A DNA stretch of 64,000 nucleotides from contig OY755171.1 of assembly GCA_963576735.1 (NCBI GenBank), positions 7,750,001-7,814,000 on the forward strand. Direction: 5' to 3'. The DNA comes from Bedellia somnulentella (lineage: Eukaryota; Arthropoda; Insecta; Lepidoptera; Bedelliidae). Positions 34,133-45,627 of the stretch are shown here, piece after piece (position 1 is the stretch's first letter; every line of letters starts with the position of its first letter). The translations under genes and the position numbers were made by a program. The notes below the pieces were generated by a model. The model had not been told where the DNA came from and ran no database searches. It saw only the letters and a program-made list of their open reading frames with translations.

Positions 34133-35218
34133 ATATATAATCCAAGTACGACTGTATAAATATCCCAATATCATGCCATGCTGAGCACGTATACACTTTT
34201 CCATACGTCTGAACCAATTGGAAAATACCTGTGACCACTCTTCTTTAGATACCTCAGAAATCTCAAAATTATAGGCAACCTGCGCATCTTCTTTGCTTTC
34301 AAACCGTTCCCCCTTTAGTTTTTCTTTGGTTTTTAGAAACAATTAAAAATCATAAGGCGCTAGGTCAGGGGAATATGGCGGGTGAGGGAGAATTGCCACA
34401 TTTTTCGAGTTGAAAAAGTCTAGTGTTCTGGCAGACGTGTGCGGCGCCGCATTGTCGTGGTGCCAGAGAAGGTGCCGGATTCCTGACTTCGGTCGCTTGT
34501 CACACCAAGCTGATATTACTGTTGGAGCACAAACTGTCACATACCATTCGGAGTTCACCGTTCTTTCATTCTCTAGCACAACAGTAGCAATATGACCCGT
34601 TTTGCAGAAAAACGAGGCGACCATTTGTTTCTGTGTGCTTCGTGCACGGCGACATTTCGTTGGAGTTGGCTCGTCTTCAAAGCACCATACAGTCGACTGA
34701 CGGTTTGATTCGGGATCATAGTTATATAGCCATGTTTCGTCACCAGTCAGTATATCATACACGTTTTTTTTCTCGCCTCCGTTGAATTTATCTATCATGA
34801 ATAGGCACCAATCCACCCGACGGTCTCTCTGCTCATCGGTAAGTTTGTGCGGCACCCCTCTCGAACAACGTTTACGGAGAGAAAGGTGGTCGTGAATTAT
34901 GGTTTGCATTGCTGCTGATCCAATTCCTAGTTCTCGTTCTAGCTATTCATATGTAATTCGTCGGTTTTCGCGAATAAGTTTTTCGACTGCACGAACGTTT
35001 TCTTGCGTGACCGCTGTTGGCGGCCGTCCTGTCTTCGCATCATCTTCGAGACATCCCCGTCCTCTTTTAAACTCAGCAAACCAATTGAATACTGTTGCTC
35101 GGGAACAAACAGACTCACCAAAAGTAGAAGCCAAAGGTTCAAAACATTCTTGAGGCTTTAAACCTATTTTAAAGTCATAATAAATCATAGCGCGAAAATA
35201 ACGTCGACTGAGCTTCAT
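34133..35218 (-). pseudogene. Mariner-family transposase pseudogene (DD34D), two in-frame stops
   Basis: A single - strand frame of about 360 codons starts at ATG 35218 and is broken only by TAG at 34945-34943 and TAA at 34345-34343. The first part (residues 1-91) carries the paired helix-turn-helix DNA-binding region (IYYDFKIGLKPQEC, SRATVFNWFAEFKRGR, GRPPTAVT). Next comes the catalytic domain with TGDETW, HHDNAAPHTS and YSPDLAPYDF. Exactly 34 residues separate the second and third Asp, as in mariner proper. After the second stop the frame continues with the usual C-terminus (KEKLKGERFES ... NWFRRMEKCI). Length and intact catalytic residues show a nearly full-length copy silenced by two nonsense changes. 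The C-terminal end runs into a SINE-A copy at 34132. No matching terminal inverted repeats were seen, so the ends may be lost. It is not functional as read. Confidence 0.92.
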
Positions 35219-35649
35219 TGTTGCAAGTGAATTCCCGCCAGATTCTCCGAAAAATGATGCTCATTCAAATAAAAAATAAATTAAAGAAGTGTGTTCTATA
35301 TTCAAATATGTCAATAAAGAACCAGCCTATAAGATGGTGTATAGCTTGCCAGTGTCAATTAAATGAGAAAAGAGTATCTAACTTCTATTGGCATGCCGCC
35401 CCTCGTAGTAGAAAATATTGCTGCTGAATATAGAACATATTACGGAATGTATGCGTTGTGTATGTAGTTTATATATGTATATAATTGATAGTAGACTCTA
35501 GGTTGGGTTGGTATTATGTAGTTCATGATTTTTTTTATATTATTTAGGATTACGGAAGAAAGGTTTAGGTTTGGTTGTCGTTGTAACGTTGACTACCATT
35601 TAATAGTGATATTAGCATAAGTGACGTTTTCGATCAATTTTATTATTAA
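35219..35649. other. Upstream side of the mariner pseudogene
   Basis: The first 150-200 bp may include the element's 5' untranslated end, but no terminal repeat could be matched to the other side. Beyond that, AT-rich. Confidence 0.35.
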
Positions 35650-35879
35650 AAGGAAGGTAATGTTAATAGAGGACAACCTCGGAGGACTCATTTGGACCAA
35701 ATAGAAAATGTGCTCAAAAAGGCAGGTGTCCGAAGCATGAAGAATAAGAATAATCATGTATGAAAAGATTTATGGATGTGAACGAAGCTAGAGAGGTTTG
35801 CCAGGATACACCGTACAAAGTGTCTCTGCCTACCCCAATGGGAACTAACGGCGTGAGTTTATGTAGGTATGTATGTATT
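35650..35879 (+). mobile_element. LINE-C 3' end, about 230 bp
   Basis: GGACCAAATAGAAAATGTGC, AAAAAGGCAGGTGTCCGAAG, CGAAGCTAGAGAGGTTTGCC, CTACCCCAATGGGAACTAAC, GGCGTGAGTTTATG and TATG repeats. A small deletion removes CGAAGTGGCGATC. Confidence 0.88.
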
Positions 35880-36829
35880 ATTAAAATAAATCTGGCTTAA
35901 ACCACTTGAAATCGTATATAGTATTATCTACCAACTTTCATTGCACTTGCTTTTATTTTTAAATTAATTACTAGGCAAATGTATACTATTCAATTGCTCC
36001 AATACACAAATTACTACGATAAAATCTCAACCAATTCATTCCATTCCAAACAATCGCTTAATGTAATGATTTCAGATATGGAATTAAAATTTATTAAAGG
36101 AATGTTGAAAAAGTACATATTTTTGCAATAAAGCTTTTTGTAAACTCCATTACCAAGCTCTTTTATCTCTCGAAAACCTTTTTAAAACTTTGCCATTTAG
36201 GGTGAAAGCCAGAAAATAAATTTAACTTATTATTGAATATTATTAAAAAGCAACGGGAGGAACACAGAAAACCTTTTATAGCTATCCGGCTTATCGAGCC
36301 GAAAGCCAATGAATCGCGAAGCTATTGCTATGGAATGACAGACTCGGTGTAGTCTCGGTTCTCGATACTGAATATCTTGGGTATGAAAACTCGAATCTTG
36401 ACAACTCTTTCGAACTCAGCAATGTCGTCATCGAGTCTCGACTCTGTCCCGCCAACCAACCCCCGCTCACATCCCTCTCGAAGTAAGGGTTCACTGACAG
36501 GAGCTAGAGCTACTCCCCTCTCTCTCTTTTTCCGGGACATGCGTTTATAGCACGTGAGTTCACTATATTCTTTAGAGCTTTATCATGGAAGGTATTATGC
36601 TTCATTTTAAACACAGGACTGATAAGGTTAGATGTGGATTGGAATTACGAAACATTTTATTAGGGCCTTTGTTTTTGTCGAGTATTATATAATTTAATTA
36701 CGTTTAAATCATTCGTATAAGATATTCATATAACGAGGCTGTTATTTCTCATTCATCTTGACATTAATGAATTTATTGAATTAAAGGTCAATTTCGCCAG
36801 GCGTAGTAAAAAATGGGGTCGTAAAAATT
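35880..36829. other. Upstream flank of the Tmtc3-like promoter
   Basis: 36290-36540 is less AT-rich, with long overlapping open frames on the - strand but no recognisable protein. It may belong to the upstream regulatory or 3' UTR region of the putative antisense receptor gene. The rest is AT-rich. Confidence 0.3.
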
Positions 36830-37010
36830 TACCGCCACCACCACTCCGTCCATTGAACGAGAACGCATGCGCGAGGATAGAGCGACCCGCAGTAAAATGA
36901 ATGATCACGTGACTCGACGCGGCACTCGTTCGTTCGTCGTTCATTCGGTCGGCAGTCGTCGGCAAATCGGCCCCGTCGACGGGTGTCTGTACTTAGCGTG
37001 TTCTTCGTAT
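36830..37010 (+). promoter_or_regulatory. CpG-richer putative promoter / 5' leader of the Tmtc3-like gene
   Basis: This stretch is clearly richer in GC and CpG than the flanks and lies about 300-500 bp before the Tmtc3-like ATG. It contains a palindromic E-box CACGTG at 36906-36911, repeated CGTTCGTTCGTCGTTC-type sequence, and GGTCGGCAGTCGTCGG around 36945-36960, whose CAGT resembles the arthropod initiator. There is no TATA box in the usual place. Position and composition suggest a TATA-less housekeeping-type promoter. The transcription start is inferred only. Confidence 0.45.
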
Positions 37011-37092
37011 CACATTAATGTCATACATAAAAATTGTTGATGAATCTGTGGCAAGTGTGTAACAATAATGTAAACAATTGAAACCTTCCATG

Positions 37093-37310
37093 TTATTTTG
37101 CGACAGACTGTGTAATATTCGCTTGAGGCTTGTTCGCTTCTTCTAATTTAAGAATCTGATTTTGTGTCCCGGTGCTGGTCGTGATCGTATTATTATTCCG
37201 AAATCTTTTTAAATCACGTAGTTTATTTTGGCATAACCCATAGATGAGACCGTTCACTGGAACAACTATGAAAAGTGTTGAAATGATTGAATTTATGAGA
37301 AAATTGGAGT
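37093..37310 (-). CDS. Possible last coding exon of a rhodopsin-like 7TM receptor, antisense to the Tmtc3 5' region
   Basis: On the - strand an AG acceptor at 37312-37311, preceded by a branch-point-like TGCTAAT, opens a frame of about 72 codons ending in TAA at 37095-37093. The product begins with a hydrophobic helix (FLINSIISTLFIVV) followed by PVNGLIYGLCQNKLRD and LKRF, then a polar Asn/Thr-rich tail. That order (helix, N-x-x-I-Y, basic amphipathic stretch, short tail) is what TM7, helix 8 and the C-terminus of class A GPCRs look like. The usual NPxxY would here be NGLIY, with Gly for Pro. The intron would be phase 1. Earlier exons should lie to the right, inside the Tmtc3 intron, but I could not identify any. 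An AATAAA on this strand sits at 36777-36772. The receptor subfamily is not recognised, and a chance ORF is not excluded. Confidence 0.42.
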
Positions 37311-37324
37311 CTAAATAATTAGCA

Positions 37325-37627
37325 ATGGACCGGGTAAGCGGTGAATGCCGGTTCGGGGGTGTGGTGTCAGCTGTGAGGACCCGAGCGGGTCGGAGCCGCC
37401 GGCGGCTGGGCAGCTCGCACACAGCTCACGATGAGATCCCCGAAACCCCGCGCCGTGGCCTTGGCGCCGTCTTAGTCCTAGCGTGTATTCTTGTTTACCA
37501 TAACTGTCTGTACTGTGGCTTCGTGTTCGATGATATCAGTGCTATCAAAGATAATCGGGACTTGAGACCTCAGACGCCGATCTCTAACATCTTCCTGAAT
37601 GACTTCTGGGGAACACCTATTCATAAG
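37325..37627 (+). CDS. Tmtc3: First coding exon of a TMTC-family gene (Tmtc3-like), 5' end only
   Basis: The exon encodes 101 residues. After an Arg-rich N-terminus of about 45 residues comes a hydrophobic segment ([17 protein letters not shown], roughly residues 50-66), then [15 protein letters not shown] and LNDFWGTP. These are the signature motifs of the first lumenal loop of TMTC proteins (transmembrane plus TPR, GT-C fold), which in animals are ER O-mannosyltransferases acting on cadherin-type domains; the paired Asp is the proposed catalytic or metal site. The spelling is closest to TMTC3 as I remember it. An in-frame TAA at 37316-37318 makes ATG 37325 the first usable start. The exon ends ...CAT AAG|GTAATA at 37627, a phase-0 donor, just where the family continues with SHKSYRPL. 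Codons are GC-rich compared with the surroundings. Later exons (remaining membrane segments and TPRs) were not found, so the gene is partial here. TMTC family is near certain; the Tmtc3 paralogue is likely. Confidence 0.87.
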
Positions 37628-38511
37628 GTAATAAAATTATATTTTTTAAATATTCCAATTAGAAACGAATTTTTAATCTTTAATTCACACGTAACAAATA
37701 CTCATAGTATGGACTATGGACAGCATAGCTCCAGTCCAGACCAAGAAAAGTACATCGGTACAATAATAACGTATAGTACAAAATACTAACTCAAAGGTAT
37801 TTTATCAATAATTTATAAATGCACTACACAAATATACAAATAAATAGAAAGGTTTCATATCACATAAACTTGATAATAATTTGTTTCAAACTTAATTTCA
37901 TTTTAGTTTAGGGAATACTGAGGTAATGATAATGAATATGATTTAAGAGTATTGCTATTTGTAACAACAAAATAATAAATTGTATTATCCTGCTTATTAT
38001 GACCAAAGATGATATTACTTAGAAAAAAATTAAATTAATTTTGTAACCTTCGAAAAAAGTATTTTCTTAATCGAAGTTTTAGTTCGACACATAAACAAAG
38101 TTCTAGTGTTAAATTGTCTTTTAGTTACTTAAATAAAATATGAAATGAATATGTAGTTTATTTAATATTTATAATTTGAATTGGTATCTCAATTTATATA
38201 GTTTTACGTTAATTTATAAAGTTTTATATTTCGATTAATACTTGTTATTCGTAATCAACATGGTGGATTACTTCGATTCCCGCTTCAATATGAATATATC
38301 ATTATCAATAAGTTACGCATGATAATTCACAACATTTTGCTTGCCTTGTTTAACGTAAATCAGCGAATCGGGATAACCAATGATTTTAATCAATGCGAGA
38401 CATACTATAAGTAAGTGTTATAATTTAAAAAAAATGCCGATTTTCGAATAAAGGCATAATAAATTAGATTTTAATCTAAACCTGAAAATTGATTATATTG
38501 CAGTTAAAAAA
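37628..38511. other. Start of the long first intron of the Tmtc3-like gene
   Basis: The GTAATA donor begins at 37628. The following sequence is AT-rich with no exon or repeat recognised. Confidence 0.55.
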
Positions 38512-38565
38512 AACTCTCAAGCTCTGTGGCTATGTTTTTTTTTGTGTTTATGGTCGTGAATATTA
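38512..38565 (+). mobile_element. SINE-A 3' end fragment
   Basis: AGCTCTGTGGCTATG, then GTGTTTATGGTCGTGAATAT, a decayed 3' terminus. Confidence 0.4.
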
Positions 38566-38679
38566 GTATAAGTGAAATAAATAATTCACAAATCTATATA
38601 TAAACGAAAATAAATTAGTCAGTTTTCTCCAGAAAAATAGAGATGAATTGTTGTTTTATTTTAATTCTAGCTATATTAT

Positions 38680-38890
38680 CATGTCTGCTTACAATAACAC
38701 TACCTCATTTCTACCCGCGGCTGTCACCTAGGTAGAGGCAACTCAAGGAGTTGGGGCATTTTAACTGATTGTTAGGCGATTTGGTATGTGACCCATCACC
38801 AACCATCCTTCATTTGACAACCTTTTCCCCACTTAACTGCTGAAAGTGGCTAAAGAATTGGCAATTAAAGATCTGGCTACCTTCTTAGGA
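38680..38890 (+). mobile_element. SINE-A, diverged
   Basis: TGCTTACAATAACACTACCT, GTAGAGGCAACTCAAGGAGT, GTATGTGACCCATCACCAAC, GAAAGTGGCTAAAGAATT, GATCTGGCTACC; the tail is lost. Confidence 0.75.
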
Positions 38891-39507
38891 TTAAAAAAAA
38901 CAAACAATACAAAAACGTACTTATACTAGTTTTGGTAATTAGTATTTATTGCCCTTTTTATTTTTACTTCCTGTTTTCCTAACTACTAATGAACATAAAG
39001 TCGCAATTAGAAATGTTGTTTTATCATATGCAATCTATTTCAATTCACACGAAATATAATCTCCACAAGCAATTTTTGCGAACAAAAGTTTCGCAATTAC
39101 TGTCTTAAATTCCTTCTAAAATTCGATTAAATTTCCATCGTCATTCACGCCTGAAAGGCGATATCCCATATCCGGAAGCTTATCTTCTATACGCGTGAAA
39201 TAATTAACGTATGAATACATGCCAGCAGAATTCGTGCCCGTGATGACACCATAGGGGCTTCGGATTAATGTACTATTAAATACAACAGTGATAATATTAG
39301 GAGATAATTATTACGTTAATAAAGGTAGACGGTATTAGGTGTATGTATTTATTAGTCGGATCAGAATACAATGTTGATTATTTTATTATTTGTAACGTGA
39401 TTTCTTATTCCATTGTATAACAACCATGTTAGATTTGTGCAACTGCAATTTGATGTATTTAATGTTATGAAACAAATATTTCGACAATATTAAGGAAGTA
39501 AAACTTA
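38891..39507. other. Intron-like stretch
   Basis: AT-rich; nothing recognised. Confidence 0.4.
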
Positions 39508-39606
39508 CTGCTTTTTTGTGTCGGTTTAGAATTGTACTTACCTATTTCTTCCTCCGGGTGTCGTTAAAGTCGACTGGGGTGTGGGCTTTGAATGTGATTT
39601 TCTGGC
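39508..39606 (+). mobile_element. SINE-A 5' fragment
   Basis: TGTGTCGGTTTAGAATTGTA, TTCTTCCTCCGGGTGTCGTT, AAAGTCGACTGGGGTGTGGG, then it stops. Confidence 0.6.
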
Positions 39607-40335
39607 GGCTAACAGTGGGCTACAAATGTGTATAATAAACACATTCATCAAAGTGCTAATGTTCTGTTGATGGTCTGACTAAATTATACACGGCGAAACC
39701 CACGAAGCTAAGTCTAATTTAAAATGTAATTTATTTGCAAACACCAACTCAAACCAATATTCTAAACAAAACTAAATCCGTATAAATTAGCATATTTCGT
39801 CGAGAATGCGATCGAATGGCTTAATTGCTAATCGGCAAGCCTTAGGAATTGGACATTATCTTATTTAATGGTCTAATCTAAAACCCCGTTTACTATAAAA
39901 GTGGGAAGCCATCTTTAGTAAATCCGTGTGTATGACTTAACAGAATTAATATAATAGGGACCTTTCGTCAGCAACTGTGACTAACATTGTGTTTGAAATA
40001 AAGATTAGTGTCATCTCAACGTCAGATTACAGTTAGTTGGGGAGAGTAAACCTGATTTATAGTTGGGACAGCAAACACTGGAACAGGAGCTTTAATATTT
40101 ATTAATTGAAGTGAGCAAAAGAAAGAAACAAACTATATATAAACTGTAAGCGCGTAATACTGGTGTGAAGCAAGGTTAAAATGGACATTATTTTACATAC
40201 ACTCATCGCATTTTAATACTAATCACTCCAATTTGATTACTATTATAACTATATTAATGAAAAATAAGCTTGTGTGAACTCTTACTCAGAAAATCTTAAA
40301 CAAAAACGATTATTAGTATACACTGTTCGTAACAT
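39607..40335. other. Intron-like stretch
   Basis: AT-rich; nothing recognised. Confidence 0.4.
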
Positions 40336-40349
40336 AATAACTAGAAACA

Positions 40350-40663
40350 TAAACATTCAAGCCGAATATCCCCGAAGGGGTTGGCAGAGGTACTAATACT
40401 TCTGAACATAACGTGACTTTGTCACCTGGTGTTCAGTGAAAGTTAAGTGGAATACACTGTCAAATGACTAAGTACAACTAAGTCATGTGGGTTTCCTCAC
40501 GATGTTTTCCCTCACCGTTAACAACCATGATAAATTAACCACACATATGTCCTTAGAAAAGACAAATTGCTGTAGGCACGACCCGGGATTTGAACACTAT
40601 TCGCTTGCACGTTAACCGGTGTTCTACCAATTGAGCTCTCACGTCGTCTATTAAACGTCGTCT
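40350..40663 (-). mobile_element. SINE-B with internal deletion and target duplication
   Basis: The 3' hairpin CCCCGAAGGGG and the tRNA-like head (CCCGGGATTTGAACAC complement) are both present. About 65 bp of the middle is missing at GTGTTCAGTGAAAGTTAAG. AATAACTAGAAA stands on both sides (40336-40347 and 40664-40675). Confidence 0.88.
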
Positions 40664-40677
40664 AATAACTAGAAAAC

Positions 40678-42147
40678 AAACTTTATATTGTTATCCCGCC
40701 AAAAAACGCAATAAACCAACTAAAATGATTGTTTTAAATAAGTTGCGGTCCTAATCATGTTTTATCGAGACTAGCCGGCGACTGCTCGCCACTGGTTCGC
40801 TCATCCATCAACGTCAGAGTTCCAACTTTTTCGCTATAACAGGGTAGGCTCTCTCGATGTTTTTGTTTATTAAACTTTCAGACTGCTGACTTATGATGAT
40901 GGGAGAACGATAGCTTGTCTTAGCTGATGTCCCTTGATGTTTGTTCACGTTTTAAACAAGTTTTTGGTGGTCACTTTGAGATCAATAATCGAGTTTGTAA
41001 CATGTAGCTTCTGATATTTAGAATGTAAAGCAGATTGCCTGTCTTTAGGGTTCTAAAGAAAGACGATTGCTACATACACAGAAACAGCCCGTAAAGACTG
41101 GACCATATTACTAATACTTCGCTGTATGTCTGCTGGTATCCAGACTGTATCTAATAAACCGTGATAGCCAGAAAACTAGATATTTACAGATTATGTGTGT
41201 CTGTGGCCGCTTTGACGACAGGTACCGAAATCTGAATCTGAAATACTGCAAATCAATATGTAATAGCAAAAATCCTTGCCATTAATTAATTAGTAGTATC
41301 TGTAGAAATCTGCAGTTTCGTTCGAGCTCGCGTCATTGTGGCTTTAATCGGCTTGGTCAAGCTGGCCTCTGCTGCTAATTACCTTAGAGCTTTAAAACCG
41401 CTTTAAGTTTTATTTCAGACTACTATTGCAATGAAAAACAATTATTTCGCTATTTATTATCGCTCTTTTATTCTTGACACATGTCTTTTAGAGAAAGTTT
41501 TCTCTTTGATCTGAAAGTGTTCTCGATGATCGTCCTCTACTGATTCTAAAATCCACATTACCTCTGGCTCTATATATTTCTTTTGCCAATTCGGTCTCAT
41601 CCATCTTCTCAAAGTGCCAAAACTATCTTAACCGAATTGTTTTTTATATCTATCCGAATCAGAAGCGATGGTACCCTGAGCTATCAAAATTGTTATTACT
41701 TCCGTATAAATATTACTTCTATATTTACATAAAATAAGTATTCATGTACGACAAGCCTCATCAAAGGTGTTAACCATATTGATGAAACAGAAACTTCCAA
41801 TTTGGGATACTCATTTATTATGTAAAAGGGTATTTTCCGGGTTGTAATTGTTTGATGGAAAACGCGGTAAGCTTATATCGCTTCGACGGGTGACAATTAC
41901 GAATAAATAATTCCTTAACCATATTTATACGACAGAGGTCCATATAATAATATGTCACATGCTGTTTTACTTGTCATGATAAAAGAGTATTCAGAAATGG
42001 ATCATAGAGAAGGGTCGTCCCGGAGTGAGAAAATAATGGGGTAAATTACTAGTTTGTAATTTATAAACTAAACTTTCAAGACTTACAAATATCTATGGTC
42101 AATGTTAGTAATATAAGTAAGGAAGGTAGGCTATAATATTAGAAGGA
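40678..42147. other. Intron-like stretch
   Basis: No exon was recognised. 40770-40850 is mildly GC-richer. No further Tmtc3 exon motif (SHKSYRPL) was seen. Confidence 0.35.
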
Positions 42148-42205
42148 AAGCCCTCATACCCTAAGCCGCCTCTTATGAGACGCGGGACGAAAATGGATTA
42201 GTCAT
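42148..42205 (-). mobile_element. SINE-A fragment
   Basis: AAAGCCCTCATACCCTAAGC then CGCCTCTTATGAGAC and GGGACGAAAATGG match the 5' third of SINE-A, antisense. Confidence 0.5.
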
Positions 42206-42220
42206 ATTTAACCAAATTTA

Positions 42221-42444
42221 CATACATACATACATATACTCACGGCTATTAATCCCTTAACGGGGTAGCCAGAGCTTTGGAATGAGAAATTCCTCAGCCA
42301 CTTTTGGAAGTTGATTGGGGAAAGATGGTAATAATAAATGTTTTTGGTGACGGGTCTCCAACCACATCGCCCATAAATACGATCACCCACGGGTAGAAAT
42401 GGGGTAGTGTTATTCTAAGCCAACACTACACGGCATTAACGGCA
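42221..42444 (-). mobile_element. SINE-A with 13-bp target duplication
   Basis: Tail (CATA)n on the left, GCCAACACTACACGGC on the right. TTAACCAAATTTA lies at 42208-42220 and 42445-42457. A small internal deletion affects the AAGAGGCGACTAA block. Confidence 0.92.
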
Positions 42445-42457
42445 TTAACCAAATTTA

Positions 42458-44295
42458 ACAAATAGAATACTACTAACCATAGCTAAATATGTCCTAGATT
42501 TTGTACCAAAGAAAATTTTATTCAAAATGTCTTAGTCTGATACAATAACCTCCATAATAAGCTAGGGATATTAATTATCCAAGAAATAAATAAATATGTA
42601 AGTAGCCGAGTTTCGGCCATCGCGTGACCGCTGTCGGAGCTCACGTAAACTTCTAATTTCCACGACCTTTTCAAGAAATTCATTTGTACAAGAATTATTT
42701 ACGATACAGCATTGACGCTGGTTACCATTACTCACCACAATAAAGCAGTTACAATATTAAACTGATTGTAAGAAATGAATACGGAAAATTTGTAATGTAT
42801 AATTTAAAGGGCCGTCTAAACGCCCCGTCCAAATATATATAACAAGTTTTCTTTTTAAGTTTATTGAGCTTCCGGATTTAGGCTGTTTATAAATTACTAT
42901 ATATAATAAAATTAATTGTACATAACTTTGCTAATATCTTTTCTGTAGTATTTAAGAGAGAGCTAAGAAGGTTGTATTATTACATATATTTTTTTAAGAG
43001 AGTTTTTCAGAGTTGAGCTCTTGATAAGATATAGTCCTTAATATTACTATCACTCTTATAAATACCAAAAGCAGTAAATAAAAACATCATTTCACATCCC
43101 TAACTAACCATTTAGTAATAGTCATTATGTGTTTCTATTCTATATTGTATAGCTCAGTAGCCTTCCTGTTCTATTCTCTATATATCAACTGAAATGAAGT
43201 TTCCCTGTAACATTGGAATGACCAATTCCATTCTCTATCATTGTATTGTTTTACGAGAGCAACACAGTTCATGTCAATAGGACATTGACAGCCCTTCAGT
43301 CCGCAATAGCTGGATTACACGCCACTCAACCTTTCAGTCTCAGTAACATTTTCAATCATTTTACTACGAGTTCGCTTTTCTTCAGCCATATAAATTGTAC
43401 AAAATATTTTATTTTTTATTACGTACGACTTACAATGTTTAAAAGACGCATATTTTCTCTTTTTTTAAATGATTATGGACACTCAACATGTTAGAGTCGT
43501 AAATTCTAGTTTTATCTACTCTTATGGTATAAAGAAATGAAATTAATATTCTAAAAGAAAAACACAATCAATCCAACTGCTTTCATATTAGAGTTTTAGT
43601 TTTCTTGTAATACTCAATGAAATTTTCCATCATCAGAAACTTTCATTCAAGCATTATTCACTAAAAGCTGATATTATCACCCTACTTAGAAATCGTTTAT
43701 CATATCTTAATAGAAACTCTCCAGGATCGTCCGACGTCGCGGCTTGAAATGACATTAAAGTAATTTGCAATCCGCACTAGCTAGTTTTATCAGAGGCGCC
43801 ATCCGGGATAGCTGGGAGCGGGATCCCACCGCGGTCTGGGACAAACAAACGAAGACATAAATCAACGTCAACAGAAGAAGTTTATCGCGATCCGTTGTAT
43901 GTCGACGCAGTCCCCTTAAATGTGTTTGTTTTAAGTTGCGCTCCCGTACTTTCCTAACTTTGACTTCAAGAACGCAAATGGAAGTTTCGGTACCATAACT
44001 GACCTATTGGATGTTGCAGCGTTTACTTCAAAACTAAGTATACATAGCTCTATTTGCATTGTTAATCAATAACGCTGCTGAATGTGATTAACGAGACCAT
44101 TAAAATTTACTGTCGTTTAAAGTTTTAATTATGGATGGACTGTTAATTGGTTAATGGCGGCCATTAAATCATTTATGTCTTTATAATTTTCAACGTACAA
44201 AAAACAACTACAAAAAACTAAAAGTGATTAAATCTTCGATATAATGGTTTATTATATTAAGTCTGCATTTTCAGCAAACGATGTTTGGCGCCGAA
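42458..44295. other. Intron-like stretch
   Basis: AT-rich. 43790-43860 has a GC-richer patch (GGCGCCATCCGGGATAGCTG and on), open for about 20 codons but not TMTC-like. The 82-codon frame at 43246-43494 (+) is not recognised. Confidence 0.35.
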
Positions 44296-44340
44296 TCGCT
44301 ATAAAACAGACGGCAAGTCTGCCAAGGCGCAGTGCCAAGC
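44296..44340 (+). promoter_or_regulatory. Candidate TATA-Inr core promoter in intron-like DNA
   Basis: TATAAAA begins at 44300, and the A of a CAGT initiator-like motif is at 44331, 31 bp downstream, the spacing usual for arthropod core promoters. The surroundings are GC-richer than average and include GGTGCATGCATGCC. No open frame follows that I recognise, so this rests on motif spacing alone. Confidence 0.22.
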
Positions 44341-45147
44341 AAGTTTAGTCGGTTCACCTCACACTAACTGCATCGAGACGACACATGCATCAGATATTCG
44401 GTGCATGCATGCCTGATGTGCCTTTTAACTCAGCCTTTGACCTCGAATTTGCTTCTTGAGTTACGTTTGGGAACAACGTCTTAGTCTGTAATCTAAGGTT
44501 TAGAATTTATTTTGGGATGTTTTCTTTGAGTTTTTAATTTTGTACCTTTTTGGAGACTGATTTAGATCAAACGCATTTTATAGCTTTATCGTTCGGATTT
44601 CATCGACATTAATATTTATACAAATACGGTTTTATATTTATACAAATATTCTAAAAATATATAAAATATTCAAGTAAATTAACTATATTACTCCATTATC
44701 CATTCAAATTCTTAACAAAGTTTAAAAGTTGAATCAATATTTTCCAATGACACAATGATTTCTCACATTTTGCTTTATAAAACATTTGTAGGGCATTTTT
44801 AAATTCATTTAAATCTGTTGAGCGCGTTACTCTTTTTACTGAAATCCAAAAAGTTGCTGTGCTATAAATTGTTTAACATACGCCGACTAATACCGAAACA
44901 TACGAGAAAACATTAAAATTCAGAGAATTAGCATAATACCCTAACACTGGAGAAAGTTTTGCTTATGCGCGAACTGTGAACTGCTTTAAATTTATTCCCG
45001 CATATCTGTATAGAATTTATTGTGTGGAGAATTTAATCAATTGAATATGTCTTTCTGTAGTAAATGCTACTACAGAAAGAATTAATTTATGGTTTGTGTA
45101 TATCAAGCCATAACACAAAGTATGAATATAAGTCATGCACATCGTTC
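44341..45147. other. Intron-like stretch
   Basis: AT-rich; nothing recognised apart from a short GC-richer patch at 44370-44420. Confidence 0.35.
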
Positions 45148-45359
45148 ATAACATATCATAAACATAAACTTTCACGCCGAATATCCCCGAAGGGGTTGGC
45201 AGAGGTACTAATACTTCTGAACATCACGTGACTTAGTCACCCGGTGTTCAGAGTACCCACGTTTTGCATGGACAGTGTACTCACGTGATAGGGGGCAGGC
45301 CTATCGCCGTTTTGTACAAATACACTGTCACATGACTAATTACAACTGAGCCATGATCA
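45148..45359 (-). mobile_element. SINE-B, 5' truncated, with 11-bp target duplication
   Basis: ACGCCGAATATCCCCGAAGG through CACATGACTAATTACAACTG, stopping before the tRNA-like head. GCACATCGTTC is at 45137-45147 and 45360-45370. Confidence 0.9.
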
Positions 45360-45384
45360 GCACATCGTTCCTTATGATTAAAAC

Positions 45385-45627
45385 CATACATACATATACT
45401 CACGGCTATAATTCCCTAGATGGGGTAGCCAGAGCCAAGGCATTATAAATTCCTCAGCCACTTTTGAAAGTTGAGTGGGAAAAAGATGGTAAAATAAAAG
45501 TTTTTGGTGATAGGTCTCTAACCGCATCGCCCAAAAATCAAATAAAAAGCCCCAATACCCTTAGTCGCTTCTTACGACACCCGTGGGTAGAAAGGGGTAG
45601 CGGCATTCTAAGCCGGCACTACACGGT
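45385..45627 (-). mobile_element. SINE-A, near full length
   Basis: Complete order, ACTCACGGCTATAATTCCC to GCCGGCACTACACGG. It is of the CTAAGGGTATTGGGGC subtype and sits 14 bp beyond the SINE-B target duplication. Confidence 0.9.

Noticed and set aside
34410..35153. Open frames on the + strand (61 and 84 codons)
   Set aside because: They are shadows of the - strand mariner transposase.
36291..36540. 67- and 70-codon - strand frames upstream of Tmtc3
   Set aside because: They overlap each other in different frames, match no family, and lie in a GC-richer upstream region.
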